From Schistosoma haematobium (lineage: Eukaryota; Platyhelminthes; Trematoda; Strigeidida; Schistosomatidae): DNA of 64,000 nucleotides. A program made the position numbers and the translations under genes. Below, one piece after another: positions 1-13,100 of this stretch; the stretch's first letter is position 1, and each line of letters starts with the position of its first letter. Under the pieces are notes generated by a model. It worked only from the letters and a program-made list of their open reading frames with translations. It was not told the origin of the DNA and did no database searches. The stretch is taken from the NCBI RefSeq assembly GCF_000699445.3, contig NC_067196.1:32074616-32138615 (forward strand). The letters run 5' to 3'.

Positions 1-845
1 TTTCTGTTTTGTGGATAGTTTTGTTGTCAGTTTAGTGTTCTGGGCATGAATATCGTTTTGTCGCTCGGTAATTTTATGAATTTCAACATCTTTTCTATTT
101 CTCATCAAATAAAAATTATATATTAAGACGCACAAAAGAATATCTAACAATATATATGAAGAAATATAATCTTGATGATGTTGAGACTATAATGTATGGA
201 CGACCTTTGAGCGATATTAAAGGGACCTTGAGACAACATATCAACGATCAAAGGAGGGTTCTAAATTAGTATAAAGAATTAGGATTTAGAGTTAGAACTT
301 ACAATTAGGAATTAAAATAAGGGTTTTCATCATGGACTGACATCAACTATAATGTCAAAGTGTTATTTAATGGTTTGGGTGAATTAATTTTCTGTCAAAA
401 TCCAAGACTTGCTGTCCTTAATTTCATTGACTCGTCTGTAAATTATAGTCTCACCAAAATTCTTTTTATACTTGTTAGGACTAGAACAAAAAGTTTACGA
501 GGATTGCACTTGGCCTCAATTTTGGTATATTTAGTCACTGAGTAACACATCTCGATAAACTAACCAAATATAAATCTTGCATTCATACAGTACAATTACA
601 TGTACCACGTTTTGCACTCGGTAACTCTCATCTAGATAAACTTTAAGACGGTGCCAAGTTAATGCACGCAGGAACTCACTGCTCTCATATGAACTACCTG
701 AGTATTTAATTTCTTCGAAAACATCATCATCAAGCACATAGCGACCCATAAAACGAAATCCCAGAAAAGTCTCATCAACTTACCATCATGGTTGTGTGAA
801 CGCACAAATATCTGACAAATTTATAAGAGTTTCTATTATATTATC
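1..845. other. Unassigned left-edge region
   Basis: I recognise no gene here. A minus-strand open frame of 72 codons (749-531) has no family I can name and no convincing flanking splice sites. The missing C-terminal exons of the PLD3-like gene were looked for on the minus strand (second HKD, GTSNW-type motif) and not found. The stretch ends where the deleted RTE copy begins. Confidence 0.4.
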
Positions 846-3445
846 CGAAACTCCATCAAATGCACTGGTACAGTCGAAGGTGGGGAAAGTCCACTCTCTC
901 TCCAAATGCGTATACAAACACTGACAGGGAAGTCCTACTCACTGTCTTTTCATGGCACGGGTATTCTTCATGAAATTGAGAGGATGGAAATCGAATATAC
1001 GACGCTTTAACCGTGTTGGTGGATACGGAGGATCCACCTAGAAGAGTTGGAAAACACTGATTCAAAACAAATGGTGAACATGGCCTGCAGTATCTTGAAG
1101 GAACTAGTGACGTATGAACCTAAGTTGAATAATACCACCGACTACGAATACTTTACAATTGACTGATCACTGGGTGGTGATCAACGACATGTATGCCAGG
1201 TCCTTCTTGGTGCAGATCGATTCGAGCATCAGTCTCCTCAAGATTACAGGTACACCTTGCTGACGAGTGCCAAGTTGTACGAAACCTAGGTTCAGGGTTT
1301 CCTGTTGATTACCTGCAACCACCATCTTACTAGGATTATTGAACCGGTGTTTCTGAATCACGTATACCATTCAAACTGGTCTCCTTTAACTTTCGCATAC
1401 TAATGTAGATCGGACAACATATATGGTTGACTATCTCTTTAGAAAGTCTCAACATCAAACGACGTCTTTTCGCCAACGCTACAATAGATTGCGACCCAGA
1501 TCCTATCAAGGATTTTTTTAACCACTTAACTGTTCTTTTAAAGAAAGCTTGTTCGACGGATATTGTAGTACTAGCCGGAGACTTGAATGCTCAGACAGAA
1601 CATCTAGGCATAGAAGAGAGTCATTTAGGTGGCCAATGGGACTTGTTAGCTGCAGGTAAGATGACGATGACCATCTACTACAACTGTACGCAGACTATAA
1701 CTTATTTCTTGCTAGCACTAACTACCAGCACAGTCATCGCCGATGTGCCGCCTGGAGTCTACCCTCTACATCTTAAACCCGGACTCAGACCGATCACATC
1801 GCGATTAGCCACCGCCTGCGTGGTCGTGTACAAGACCGTCGCTCCTTCTGGAGTATCTGGAGTGGACAGAACACGGGTGGGGACAATCGAACGTATCTAA
1901 CACAAAATTACAGGAATTGCTAATAAAATCTAACAATCATAAAGTAAATGCTTAATTAGCAAAATGTCCACCAGTTGTCTCAAAATGACTCAGACTTCAT
2001 TGTTCTTGCATTTTCATACAAATTGCACCCTGTTTCCATTCTTTACTGTTCGATCCTCTTGTCTCTTTGCTGCCTGACCTCCTGTTCACGACTAACATCA
2101 TATACTACTTGTGTCAATATAAGTAGCACACACCACATACCTATCTGTGCTCTGGTGATGCCCTTGTTTTCGCTAATCTTACCTTACGTTCCAGTCGCCA
2201 ACACATTTTTTGTCCTAAATGGACCAGTGTCAGCCAAATTGGCTGCAGCTCCTGTTACAACTAAATATCAAACCAAGCTAGGTTCAAGGATAGCTACCAT
2301 CCCACCGAAAAATATGGGTGAGCATTGGTTGCACTTGCATGACGCCATGAAAATGGCGACTAAAGTCTCTTGCGGCTTCACGAAATGTCCCGAATATAAG
2401 CATGGAATCCGAACTTAATCAGTTGGCAATCAGTGTCAGTAGGTATGGTATGTGCTTCGCACCTTCGAAATGCAAAGTACTTCCACAAGTCTGGTAGGAT
2501 CCTAATCCTGTACTCACTCTGGGTAGTGAGCAGATAGAAGTAGTCGAGAAGTTCGTGTATCTGGGTAGCTGCATAAGTGCTGGTGGTGGCGTGAGTGATG
2601 AGATCGATTCACATCTGGTGAAAGCCAGAACGGCTTATGCCAATCTGGACCATCTTTGGCCCATTCGTGATGTAAGGCTGGCTGTATAAGGTCGGATCGC
2701 AACGTGTCGATGAGAACGGTTTCGCCGAATGCTTGTGAGACCTGGCCTCTACTAGTTGAGGGTGTTAGACGACTCAATATGTCTGATTATTATTGTCTTC
2801 GAAGGATTGTTGATGTCCAATGGCAACACCATGTTAGTAATGCCAAGGTTCGGCATCGTATGTTCAGGCACAGTGACGACAATTCAATTGGTATCGCCAT
2901 CTTGAAACACTGATTTTGGTGGCATGGACATATTTTGTGAATGTCGTCACAGAGAATTCCATGTGCATTATTTGCCGACTTGGGAATGGTTGGGAAAAGA
3001 GGAGAGGTGGTTATTGCACGACATGGTGTCGTGGTATGAAAGAAAGCTGTACAGGATTTGGGTCTGTCGGTCCTTTACGACTCTCTGTTTGGAGTCCTAG
3101 AGATGGTGCAACACAGTGGCTTGAGACGTTATCAGACATGGCTCAGAATAGAGGTCAGTTGCGATCCTGCAGTAACTTTCTTTTACTTTCTTCCCAAAAG
3201 TGAACGTAACTTCTTTACCTAAAAAAACCCTTTCTGGTTGTATTTTTGCTACCTGAACTGTTTCTCCCATTGTTGTTATTATTATTGTCTTCATTATTTT
3301 ACTCTCATATACTAATTTCTGTTCGTTTCTGCTCTTCTTTTTATTATACGCGCTTTACATTATCTCTTCACAACCTCATTGTTATTGTGTGGCTCAGATG
3401 TATTCGGTGCCCCTTGTACCAATTTTTATGTGTTTAAATAAATAA
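846..3445 (+). mobile_element. Deleted, degenerate RTE/SR2-like LINE copy
   Basis: This is a broken second copy of the element at 7847-12262. In order it has a 5' UTR monomer (about 846-1135), part of the apurinic endonuclease region (about 1400-1857), a 287-bp foreign insertion (1858-2144), the linker region (2145-2416), and then a jump to the post-RT region and 3' end (2417-3445). The reverse transcriptase core is missing; the junction near 2416 joins sequence matching about 10060 to sequence matching about 11234. The copy ends in an (AATA)n-like tail near 3440, as the longer copy does. It lies in what should be intron 5 of the minus-strand PLD3-like gene. No functional protein can come from it. 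Confidence 0.85.
1858..2144 (+). repeat. Short non-autonomous insertion inside the RTE copy
   Basis: Alignment by eye with the intact RTE sequence around 9783-9800 shows about 287 extra bases. RTE homology stops at 'gagtatct' and resumes at 'ctatctgtgctctgg', suggesting a TATCT-type target duplication. A homologous copy lies at about 55635-55918; both share the block 'ttcatt/aattagcaaaatgtc', 'cagacttcatt' and the end 'agtagcacacaccaca'. A weaker match to the right half lies at about 44280-44470. It has no coding capacity, and I cannot name the family. Confidence 0.6.
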
Positions 3446-3519
3446 ATAATCCAAAAACTCAGTCAAACTGTTTAGTTGTTCAATCAAAATTTATTGGGAC
3501 ATACACTGAGTGAACTTAC

Positions 3520-4134
3520 TGTGAATGTATATTTTTATCATAATTTATGACTTCAGGCAGGAAATTCATAACAGATATATAAATAAATTTTTCCGCAGCA
3601 TTTATAACGGAGAGTAGAGCATCTAAGTCATCATTTCGTCCAGGTGGGTTGAACGAAGAAGGAGAACTCTGATTTTTTAATGCAAAGGAAATTTATTAAA
3701 TATTAACTAAATTCTATAGAGTTTACCACAGTAACTGGAGATATTATATGAGATCAAATTTATTATATTCTTTTTAAATATAAAACATTTTGACTTTAAC
3801 GTGTTCTGTAAAGAGAATTCATTACAAGATTTATAATTCATGGTTAAATCTACTTTGAATCACTATAATGAAACTATAATATTTAATGTCATTGACAAAA
3901 GAATAGGTAAGTATGTGTGACCCTTAATCTTATTCCAGTAATATCGTATGATTGATTGTTATTGACTTAACTCGTGTTAGTGAACAACGGAATTAAATAA
4001 GTCAAATACGAGAATGAATTTTTAAATACATATGTTTTGTACACTCATTGATTTGAATAGACAATCAGAAGAACGAAGCGAAATGATGCGCGGTGAAGAA
4101 GGCGTGTGAGCCAACTCGATTCAATCAAACGTTA

Positions 4135-4172
<38 letters not shown>

Positions 4173-7100
4173 CTGAACAAAAATAAGTTGCAGACATTTG
4201 ATGAATAGGATAAGAAGTGTACACACATAAGCTCATATAAAATCAGTCAAGATTGATAAATAAATAATTAACAAGGTCAAAACGTGACTCAAGAAAAATG
4301 ACTATATCAGTCTGTTCGAAAGCTACAATAAGTTATGTGGGCATAGCATAGTAATCGACACTACATGTATATTCCTTAATCCCAGTAAAATCTATCGAGT
4401 ATTGTCATAATTTAAATATATTTACAATCCATAGATTAAGCTAGATAGTTCTGGTACATGATCTAATACTCCGAGAGCAATGATTAGCTAACAAAACAAC
4501 CTGTTTAATATAATTTGTAAACCATCATTTAGGCTTTTTTTTTATTGATGATAAATGTTTGCCTTGGAATTTATTCTTTTTTTTTTACAGTATGAAATAT
4601 ATGACTTGGCGATTTCTTTTTAATAAAAAACAACTTTGTGCATATTCGTTAACCTTTGTTTACTAGTTTAATAAAAAATTATTCAATTTTTACAGAGTCC
4701 TTATAGTGTTTTCGTATTGAACAATGAACTTTGAGTCGAATTTAATACAAACTGAATATAATACGGTATTATTTTAATTTCAACCAAAACGGTTTACATA
4801 AACAAATACTTGTTAATTATTAAATAATAAAAAAACATTTCATAAGAAAAATCTGATATTATTATTATCAAGAATACACCTTATATTTGTATAAGAAGGT
4901 TTAAAAGTGTTTGTTTATTAAATAGTTATCCTTGACAATTCAATAGATGCCTGCCTAATAATGATGACAATTTAGTATATCAACTTGACTGTATCATCCC
5001 AGTTTTGTTAGACATAACTTTCATTTTGATGAAATATTTTGGAAAGTATTAATAGAAAATGTGGTCACGACTCAGTTTTATTCATGTATTAATGCACAAA
5101 CAAAGTCAAATAATGATACCTTTAAATGATCTCAGTTACGAGTTAATTTATTTACTCGTTCATCAATATCTTCATTTAAGTAAGCCTTCTACAACTAGCT
5201 GCTTACTGTAATGTGAAAAAAAAACTAATCAGAAAATTCATTCACTTTAACGACTACTTACTGGAAAGTATACACGTGATAAGATACCATTAATGTTCGT
5301 AATAAGTGGGTTACTTCTGTTATAGTTTGTTTCCAATTCTTCAGGCCATTTTTGAGGAACAGAACCATTTGGATTGCCAAGTGACCAATAAACTTTCCAT
5401 ACTTTTTCCAAGTCGTTCATTATTTCTGGACAGTTATATATAAGAACGCCTAACTCTTTAACCTTTGAAAAACAAAAAAACAATTGACAACAAGCAGAAG
5501 ATTTATTTAAAAAATGGTCAACACGAGCCAATCATTTCGTTCGACATCAAAAACATAGAACTAACAGAAACCTACGAATACACCCTAAACAATTTCTATA
5601 TAAGGCTTTAAAATCTGTTTTCAGTATCCGTTCTACGACCTGTTTTAATTGTGTTTTACTATTGAGGAATATGGTTTTCAATAGGTTACATTTACTGGAC
5701 CATTTGACACTGATTCCGAAGCCACTTAGGTACATGATACACTACTCTTGATTAGATTATTTGATCACTTGTTTCTGTATCCGTTTTCAAACACATGTGA
5801 ACTGATGAATCCAGTGGGATATGATGCATCGTTTATGTGATATTGAAGACACTGTGAAATTATGCGCTTCGTCTTTTTAATGACGATAACTTTAACAGCA
5901 CAATGTTCTCTATAGTTTGTTTAGTCTGTTCCAAAATTATTCCATTTGATACACCTCTATGTGGTGGTGATGTGAAAAATTCCATTAAAAAACAGAATTA
6001 AGCTAAGGCTTCGACATTAACCAACTTTCACACAGTTCTATAAACTTCAGTAGATATCTGTTTAATATCAATATTTTGGTCAGCTCATTGTTAGTGACGC
6101 AAACAAAAATTAAAGAACAATATACTAACTTGTGTTAGTGATCTCCAGTCCATATTTGCGCTACCCACATAACCATTTTTGGCATCAACTGACCATAACT
6201 TTGTATGTAAAACCCCTTGTCCAACAAGTCGATGAAAATCAAGCCATCTAATTTGAGCGCCTGATAGGAATTAAAGCAATATAAATGAGAATAACAGTTC
6301 TCACTTCTCTAAAAACTTATTGAAAATAAACCAAAGCTCAAAAATCGATCATTACAAATACATCCTTTTCAGTGGAAAAATCTAAGACGTATGATTGACC
6401 AGCTTATTAATGTTCCTTAACTGATAATGATAATTATTATCATCATTTTTAGTAGATCTCGATACACTTGACAACATTACCACAAATATTTATAGTAGCT
6501 TTCTTACTTTAACTAGCTATTCGCAAACATCTAAAATATTGAAACCTACTAATCGATAAGGATATCACTTGAGTGATTTCATCTGAAACTGTTAGGTAAA
6601 TAATAAGTTGATATATAATTTTACGATTAAGTACACTTTGTAGAAAAACAACGATAATAAACCTGAAAATTCTAAAACTGATGGACAATCTAAAACGAAG
6701 AGTGAACAAACGAATATTTATTCCACAAGAAGAATATCATTTATTTTCTGTATGAGCTTGAAAATCACTTTTAATTCATTATATGTTGCGAACACAGTAC
6801 CAAGTATAGTGACATTAACACCGTTGGATGCCGGCTCAGTGGTTTAGTGGTTAAGTGCTCGCGCGCGAAGCCAGTAGGTCCAGGCTTCGAACCCCGCGGG
6901 GTGCGGGATCGTGGATGCGCACTGCTGAGGAGTCCCATACTAGGACGAAACGGCCGTCCAGTGCTTCCAGGTTTTCCATGGTGGTCTAGCTTCAATTGAC
7001 TCATGATTTCAACCTGTGAAAAAAACTGAATTAAGACATTTATTTCGTAAATAACAACCGTATATATATGACTGAACTGATCAACAGCTAATAAGAACTC

Positions 7101-10100
7101 ACCAGATTCGGTCAAGTTCATCAAATCTGTGGAATTTGTTTCCTTTCCATTTTGAGCTATTTTTAGGTCAACTTCTTTTCCTCGATCAACTAACATTTTT
7201 AGTATATTTGACCCCTTGAAGTTCATGCATAACAGAAAATTTTTATAATGAGCTTCATCTTATATTTAGTAAATATATTTAAATATTTGCAATGATCATA
7301 AGAATTAAGAGATTTGGATGAATATGAGGAAGATTGTAAGAACTTAGTAGTGAAAACAAAAATAAACCAACTCGCATTAGTTTTTTGTGCACTTGGGGAT
7401 GATCGAGTAGAAATAGCTTATCTTAGCTTATTTATAATTGGTGTCCGTTCAAATTTACGACGTGGAAGACCTTGTTTATTCATGAATGGAACTACACTTA
7501 CACTTTTCATAGTACTAATGTTATTTTTGTCGGAGTGAATAACACTCAACTTCAATAAAGACTATACAATATATTGCTTTGGACAAAGGAACGTATTATT
7601 AAGGCCTGTCAGTTGTAAATGTTGTGTGAACGTCAAGATGAATGATTTTTTCTTTCTTATTCAGACCGGGTTAAGAAATTAATAAGAACATGTGACGTTT
7701 CATTGAAAGAAAGATTGCCATCATTAAAAATTGAGCGTATCAAGAAAAACAACTATTCCTAAGAAATGGGATATTCTTGAATTATTATTTATTAAAATAC
7801 ACTTTGTAAATCCAAATACTACAATTTAATAAAAATATGTAGTTTACCAAAATGTCCTGATACGTTCGAAGGTGGGGAGAGTCCGCTCTCTCTCACCAAA
7901 TGCGTATACAAACACTGACAGAGAAGTCCTACTCACTGTCTTTTCATGGCACGGGTATTCTTCATGAAATTGAGAGGATGGAAATCGAATATACGACGCT
8001 TTAACCGTGTTGGTGGATACGGAGGATCCACCTAGAAGAGTTGGAAAACACTGATTCAAAACAAATGGTGAACATGGCCTGCAGTATCTTGAAGGGACTA
8101 GTGACGTATGAACCTAATGTTGGTCACCGGCTACCATGAGACTGCATCTTCTTACGTTTCTCCACTGTCTTGTGGATTAGATTAGACATATAGGTCAAAG
8201 TGTCGAGGTGTGGCCTCCTAAGAAAACCAACTGCTTCGGTTTGGGCACCCAGACAATATCTTATCTCACACAAACCAATCATAAACACTACTGGAAAAAT
8301 TACTCTTACTTCGACGCTCATTCAGACAAATCATATTCACAATCATATGATATGGCCCCAAATGCCCTGGTATGGCCGAGAGTGGGGTGGGTTCGCCCTC
8401 CCACTCGAAATACTCTCACACGGCCACGCGTATACAGCCTCTGCCAGGGAAGTCCTACTCACTGCCTTCTTGTGGCAGGGGTGTTGTTTACGAAAATGAG
8501 AGGAAGAAAAGCGAACGTCACGCGCTTTACCCGGATTCCAAATCAATGGTGCACATGAGCTCCAGTATCCTGCGGGAACAAATGGCGTATGAACCAATCG
8601 TTGGTCACCGGCTACCATGGGATTGCATCTCCTTACGATGCTCCACTGCCTTGTGGATCAGACCTTTGGGTCGAAGGCTCGGGGTGTGGCCCCCTCAGAT
8701 AACCACCTGCTTCGGTCTGGGCATCCGAGAAGTATCACAGCCCGCACACAAATATGATGAACTGTCGATAATTATGGAAAATACTTTTCCTGCTTCAACT
8801 ATTAATCAAACGATTCACATTATTATTACTACTATTGTTATTATTTACTACATCATTTATTCACTCTCTTTTATTCCTACTCTCTCTATCCTTATTTTTC
8901 GACATATACAGCAGCTCGTCTATGGTGGAAATCCGACTGTATCTAAACGTTCTCGAGTCACTGTCCGGTTGAAAATTGTATGTTACCACCAAATATGAGT
9001 ACTGAAGCAGTTTATCTGAAACCACGTGCACCATTCAAACCGGCTGCCTTCAACGTTCGCACATTTATGCAGGTCGGACAACAGATAGGGCTGGTTATGT
9101 CTCTAGAAAGTCTTAATATTGATGTTTGTTGTTTATCCGAGACCCGTATTCAAGACTCTGGTGAAGTACTACAAATTCGATCTCCATCTGTCGCTTCAAA
9201 AAGCTTGTTTTACGTGCGCTTATCCGGGGACCCTATGGCATCTTCGTCTGGTCTTGCAGGCGTTGGTGTCGCACTAAGCGCTAGAGCTGAGGCAGCACTA
9301 ATCGATTGGATCCCCATTAACAGTCGGTTATGTGCTGTTAGATTAGAGAGTTCCATCAAAGTGAGAAGAAATCGGCGTGAGAAACGATGTCTCTTCGTCA
9401 TCTCCGCCTATGCCCCGACAGATTGCAGCCCGGATGCAATCAAGGATGAGTTTTACCACCAGTTATCTTTTCTTCTCCAGAAAGTGCGTTCGACAGATAT
9501 TGTAGTACTAGCCTGAGACATGAATGCTCGGGTCGGGCGGCTAGGCACAGAAGAGAGTCGTTTAGGTGGCCGATGGGGACCTGTTAGTCGCAGGACAGAT
9601 AACGGGGACCGTCTACTGCAACTTTGCACAGACCACAACCTGTTTCTGGCTAGCACTAACTTTCGGCACAGTCATCGCCGATGTGCCACCTGGCGTCCTC
9701 CCTCTGCATCTCAAGCCTGGACTCAGATTGATCACATCGCGATCAGCTACCGCTGTGTGTACAAGACCGCCGCTCCTTTTGGAGTACCTATCTGGACTCT
9801 GATCATGCCTTGGTCTGCGTCAATCTTGCCTTACTTTTCAGTGGACAACGAAGTGACCACCATCAACGGATTGATGTTAGCAAGTTGGTTGCAACTTCTG
9901 TTGCTAGTAAGTATCGAATCGAGCTAGCCTCTAGGTTAGCTACCATACCACCGAAAAGTATAGATGAGCATTGGTTGCAATTGCATGACGCCATGAAAAT
10001 GGCGGGTACAGTCAGTTGTGGGTTCGCGAAACGTCCCGCTTTTAAGCACTGGGTTTCTTGTGGTTCCTTACAACTCATTGAAGCCCGTCGGTCTACTCCG

Positions 10101-13100
10101 GGTGACCGTGAGTTTGACCACAAACGAAGGTTGTTACGTAGTGAAATTGGACAAAGCTTGCGTAAGGACAGAGAAGCCTGGTGGTCTGAGCGTGCTAATG
10201 AGCTGGAAGCAGCAGCTGCATCTGGTAATTACCGAAAGCTCTTCCAACTCGTCCGAGCCACTGGCAGCAAGAAGTCTGGTGTGAGTGAAACAATCTGCGA
10301 GGATGATGAGATGCCAATCACTAACATCCATCGACGTCTTGGACAATGGGCTGAATTTTTCGAAGGGCAGTTCAACTGGCCTGCTGCTCCGGCAACATCG
10401 ATTAAACTATCCTGCCCTCCATAACCGGTGACAACTGATCCACCAAATGACGCGGGAGTCCGCAAGGAACTCTAACTCTTGGAACGCCACAAATCACCGG
10501 GCCCAGATGACTTGCCTCTGGCTCTTTTTAAAGATGGTGCTAACTTACTGACTAGGGAATTGACGACGTTGTTCACAAAGGTTTGGGAGCTAGAGAGTGT
10601 ACCAACGTCATGGAATGAGTCGATAGTTGTCCCTATCTTTAAAAGGGTTCACGTTGTTCCTGTAACAACTATCGGGGGATAAGTCTACTTCCGATTGCGT
10701 CCAAGCTATTGGCTTCCTTCATACTTCGTAGGTTGTTCAAAACCCGAGAAACATTGGCTCGCGAGGAACAGGCTGGGTTTCGTTCTGGTCGAGGATGTAT
10801 TGATCATATCTTCACCCTCCGCCAAATGTTAGAACACCGTCATACTCGTCAAAGGCCAACAATCGTAGTGTATCTTGACATCAGGGCTACCTTCGATTCG
10901 TTGGATAGGACTGTTCTCTGGGATTGTTTATTGAAGAAGGGTGTGTCTGAGAAGTTTATTAACATTCTAAAAGCCCTATATAAAAACACCTCAGGCAGAG
11001 TGAGGGCATACAACCACCTTTCTCCATTGTTCTATTCGAGCAGTGGGGTTAGGCAGGGTTACCCAATCTCACCATTCCTCTTCAACTTCGCCATCGATGA
11101 CATTCTAGAAACAGCTCTGATGAATGTAAGTAATGGTGGTGTGGATCTGTTGCCTGGAGAAAGACTTCTCGACCTTGAGTATGCGGATGATATTGTCTTA
11201 CTGTGCGATAATGCCCAAGCCATGCAATCCTAATTTAATCAGTTGGCAATCAGTGGCCGTAAGTATGGTATGTGCTTTGCACCTTCGAAGTGCAAAGTAC
11301 TTCCACAAGACTGGCAGGATTCCAATCCTGTACTCACCCTGGATGGTGAGCAGATAGAAGTAGTCGAGAAGTTCGTGTATCTAGGTAGCTGCATAAGTGC
11401 TGGTGGTGGCGTGAGTGCTGAGATCAATGCATGTATAGTGAAAGTCAGAGCGGCTTATACCAATCTGGGCCATCTTTGGCGCTTCCGTGATGTTATTCTG
11501 GCTGTAAAAGGTAGGATTTACAACGCGTCAGTGAGAGCAGTTCTGCTCTATGCTTGTGAAACCTGGCCTCTCCGAGTTGAGGATGTTTGACGGTTCTCGG
11601 TGTTCGATCATCGTTGTCTCCGAAGGATTGCTGATATTCAGTGGCAACACCATATTAGTAATGCAGAGGTTCGGCATCGTGTGTTCGAGCACAGAGACGA
11701 TAATGCAATTGGTGTCACCATCTTGAAATGCCGACTTCGGTGGCTTGGACATGTTCTACGAATGTCGTCCCAGAGAATTCCACGTCGTGCATTATTTGCC
11801 GACTCTGGGACTGGTTGGAAGAAGCGGAGAGGTGGTCAGTGCATGACATGGTGTCGTGGTATGAAAGAAAGCTGCATAGGGCTGGCTTGTGTCGGTCCTT
11901 CTCGACTCCCTGGTTGGGGTCCGAGAGATGGTACGACACAGTGGCTAGGAACCTTATCAGATATGGCTCAGAATAGAAGCCAGTGGAGATCATGCTGTAA
12001 CCTTCTTTTACTTTCTTCATAAAACGTGGTCGTTTCTTCCTTAACTGAAAGATTTCTTCTGATTGTACCCTTCTGTTCCCCTACTATTACTATTATTATT
12101 ACACTACCTTACACCAATCTCTTCGTTATTGTTTTTTTAATATTTTTTTGTTACTCTCCCCACTTTCTTCTTTTTCTTCTTCTTAAATTCTCATTGTTTT
12201 GTGTGGCGCATATATATTTGGCGCACTCCTGTACCAATATATATGTGTTCAAATAAATAAACAATCATATGATAACATTTGTTTTTATTTCTTTTATACT
12301 GCGTCATATATGTATTCCCCCTTATTCTCATTTTGCGTATTTCATTCTTCATCTTATACATCAGCTCGCCTATGGTGGTGAATATTCGTATAATTTGTCA
12401 GTATATCCATTTACAGACGTATAAATAGATTATCAGAAATCCCGTAGCTCCGTTGCATTCACTTGTTCACTATAATGATGCATTAAATGCGAAATACACA
12501 GAAAATATGATCTCAAAAGTAATCAAATCTTCTATCTAATAGGAAGTATTGTTTACACCAGTTTGATCACTGAGTAGCAATCAATGTCATTTTAGTTTAG
12601 TCCTTAGAGTTTATCTAGGTTATATAAGTCAATTTACAATGTGGCTACAAGTCTAAGTGGCTCGACATCATGACTTACTACATTTGGTGTTAAGTAGTTG
12701 GAGGTAGTCGGGAGGAGACTAAGTTCGTGAAGATCAATTAATAAATAAAACTGACAGATATCTACATTAGACAATTGTTAGAAATATGTTTAAGAAACTG
12801 GTGACCTTCACCTATAAAGTAAATATTCCGTTGTTTGAATCGTTACGGAAAGAGTGAAGTGTTTACGTCTAATTGTTGAGTTCTAACAAATAAATGAGTC
12901 ATGTTTTGAAGTAACACAAAGACAAAAGTAGTATAAAATTATTTGGCTTGGAAATAGTGATTACCTGTTCAGTAGCAGTGAAATTGAACTTTTTATCTAC
13001 GGATAAACTCCAGTAAAATGATGCAATTGAAATATTTTTCTCGGCAGAATCAATTAAAAGTTTCCATGCCATATAGGTTGATAGGTGTTTTGGGGAACCC

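Larger units (their letters stand above)
7847..12262 (+). mobile_element. Near full-length RTE/SR2-like LINE, coding region broken
   Basis: In order: two 5' UTR monomers (7847-8352, 8353 to about 8760), an endonuclease region (about 8990-9800; [10 protein letters not shown] and [10 protein letters not shown] with the catalytic Glu), a linker rich in basic and acidic residues, and the reverse transcriptase (about 10480-11590). RT motifs are [16 protein letters not shown], the motif [28 protein letters not shown] and [10 protein letters not shown]-terminal domain ends near 12020 ([22 protein letters not shown]). The 3' end runs through a pyrimidine-rich UTR to an (AATA)n tail near 12250. The frame is interrupted at least by a TGA at 9514, a shift near 9780, a stop at 10422, a shift near 10650 and a stop at 11231, so it is non-autonomous. 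It sits antisense in intron 1 of the PLD3-like gene. RTE clade is judged from motif pattern; the SR2-like label is from memory. Confidence 0.9.

Noticed and set aside
8200..8998. Overlapping plus-strand frames of 99-208 codons
   Set aside because: They lie in the RTE 5' UTR monomers, do not correspond to the element protein, and are not kept in other copies.
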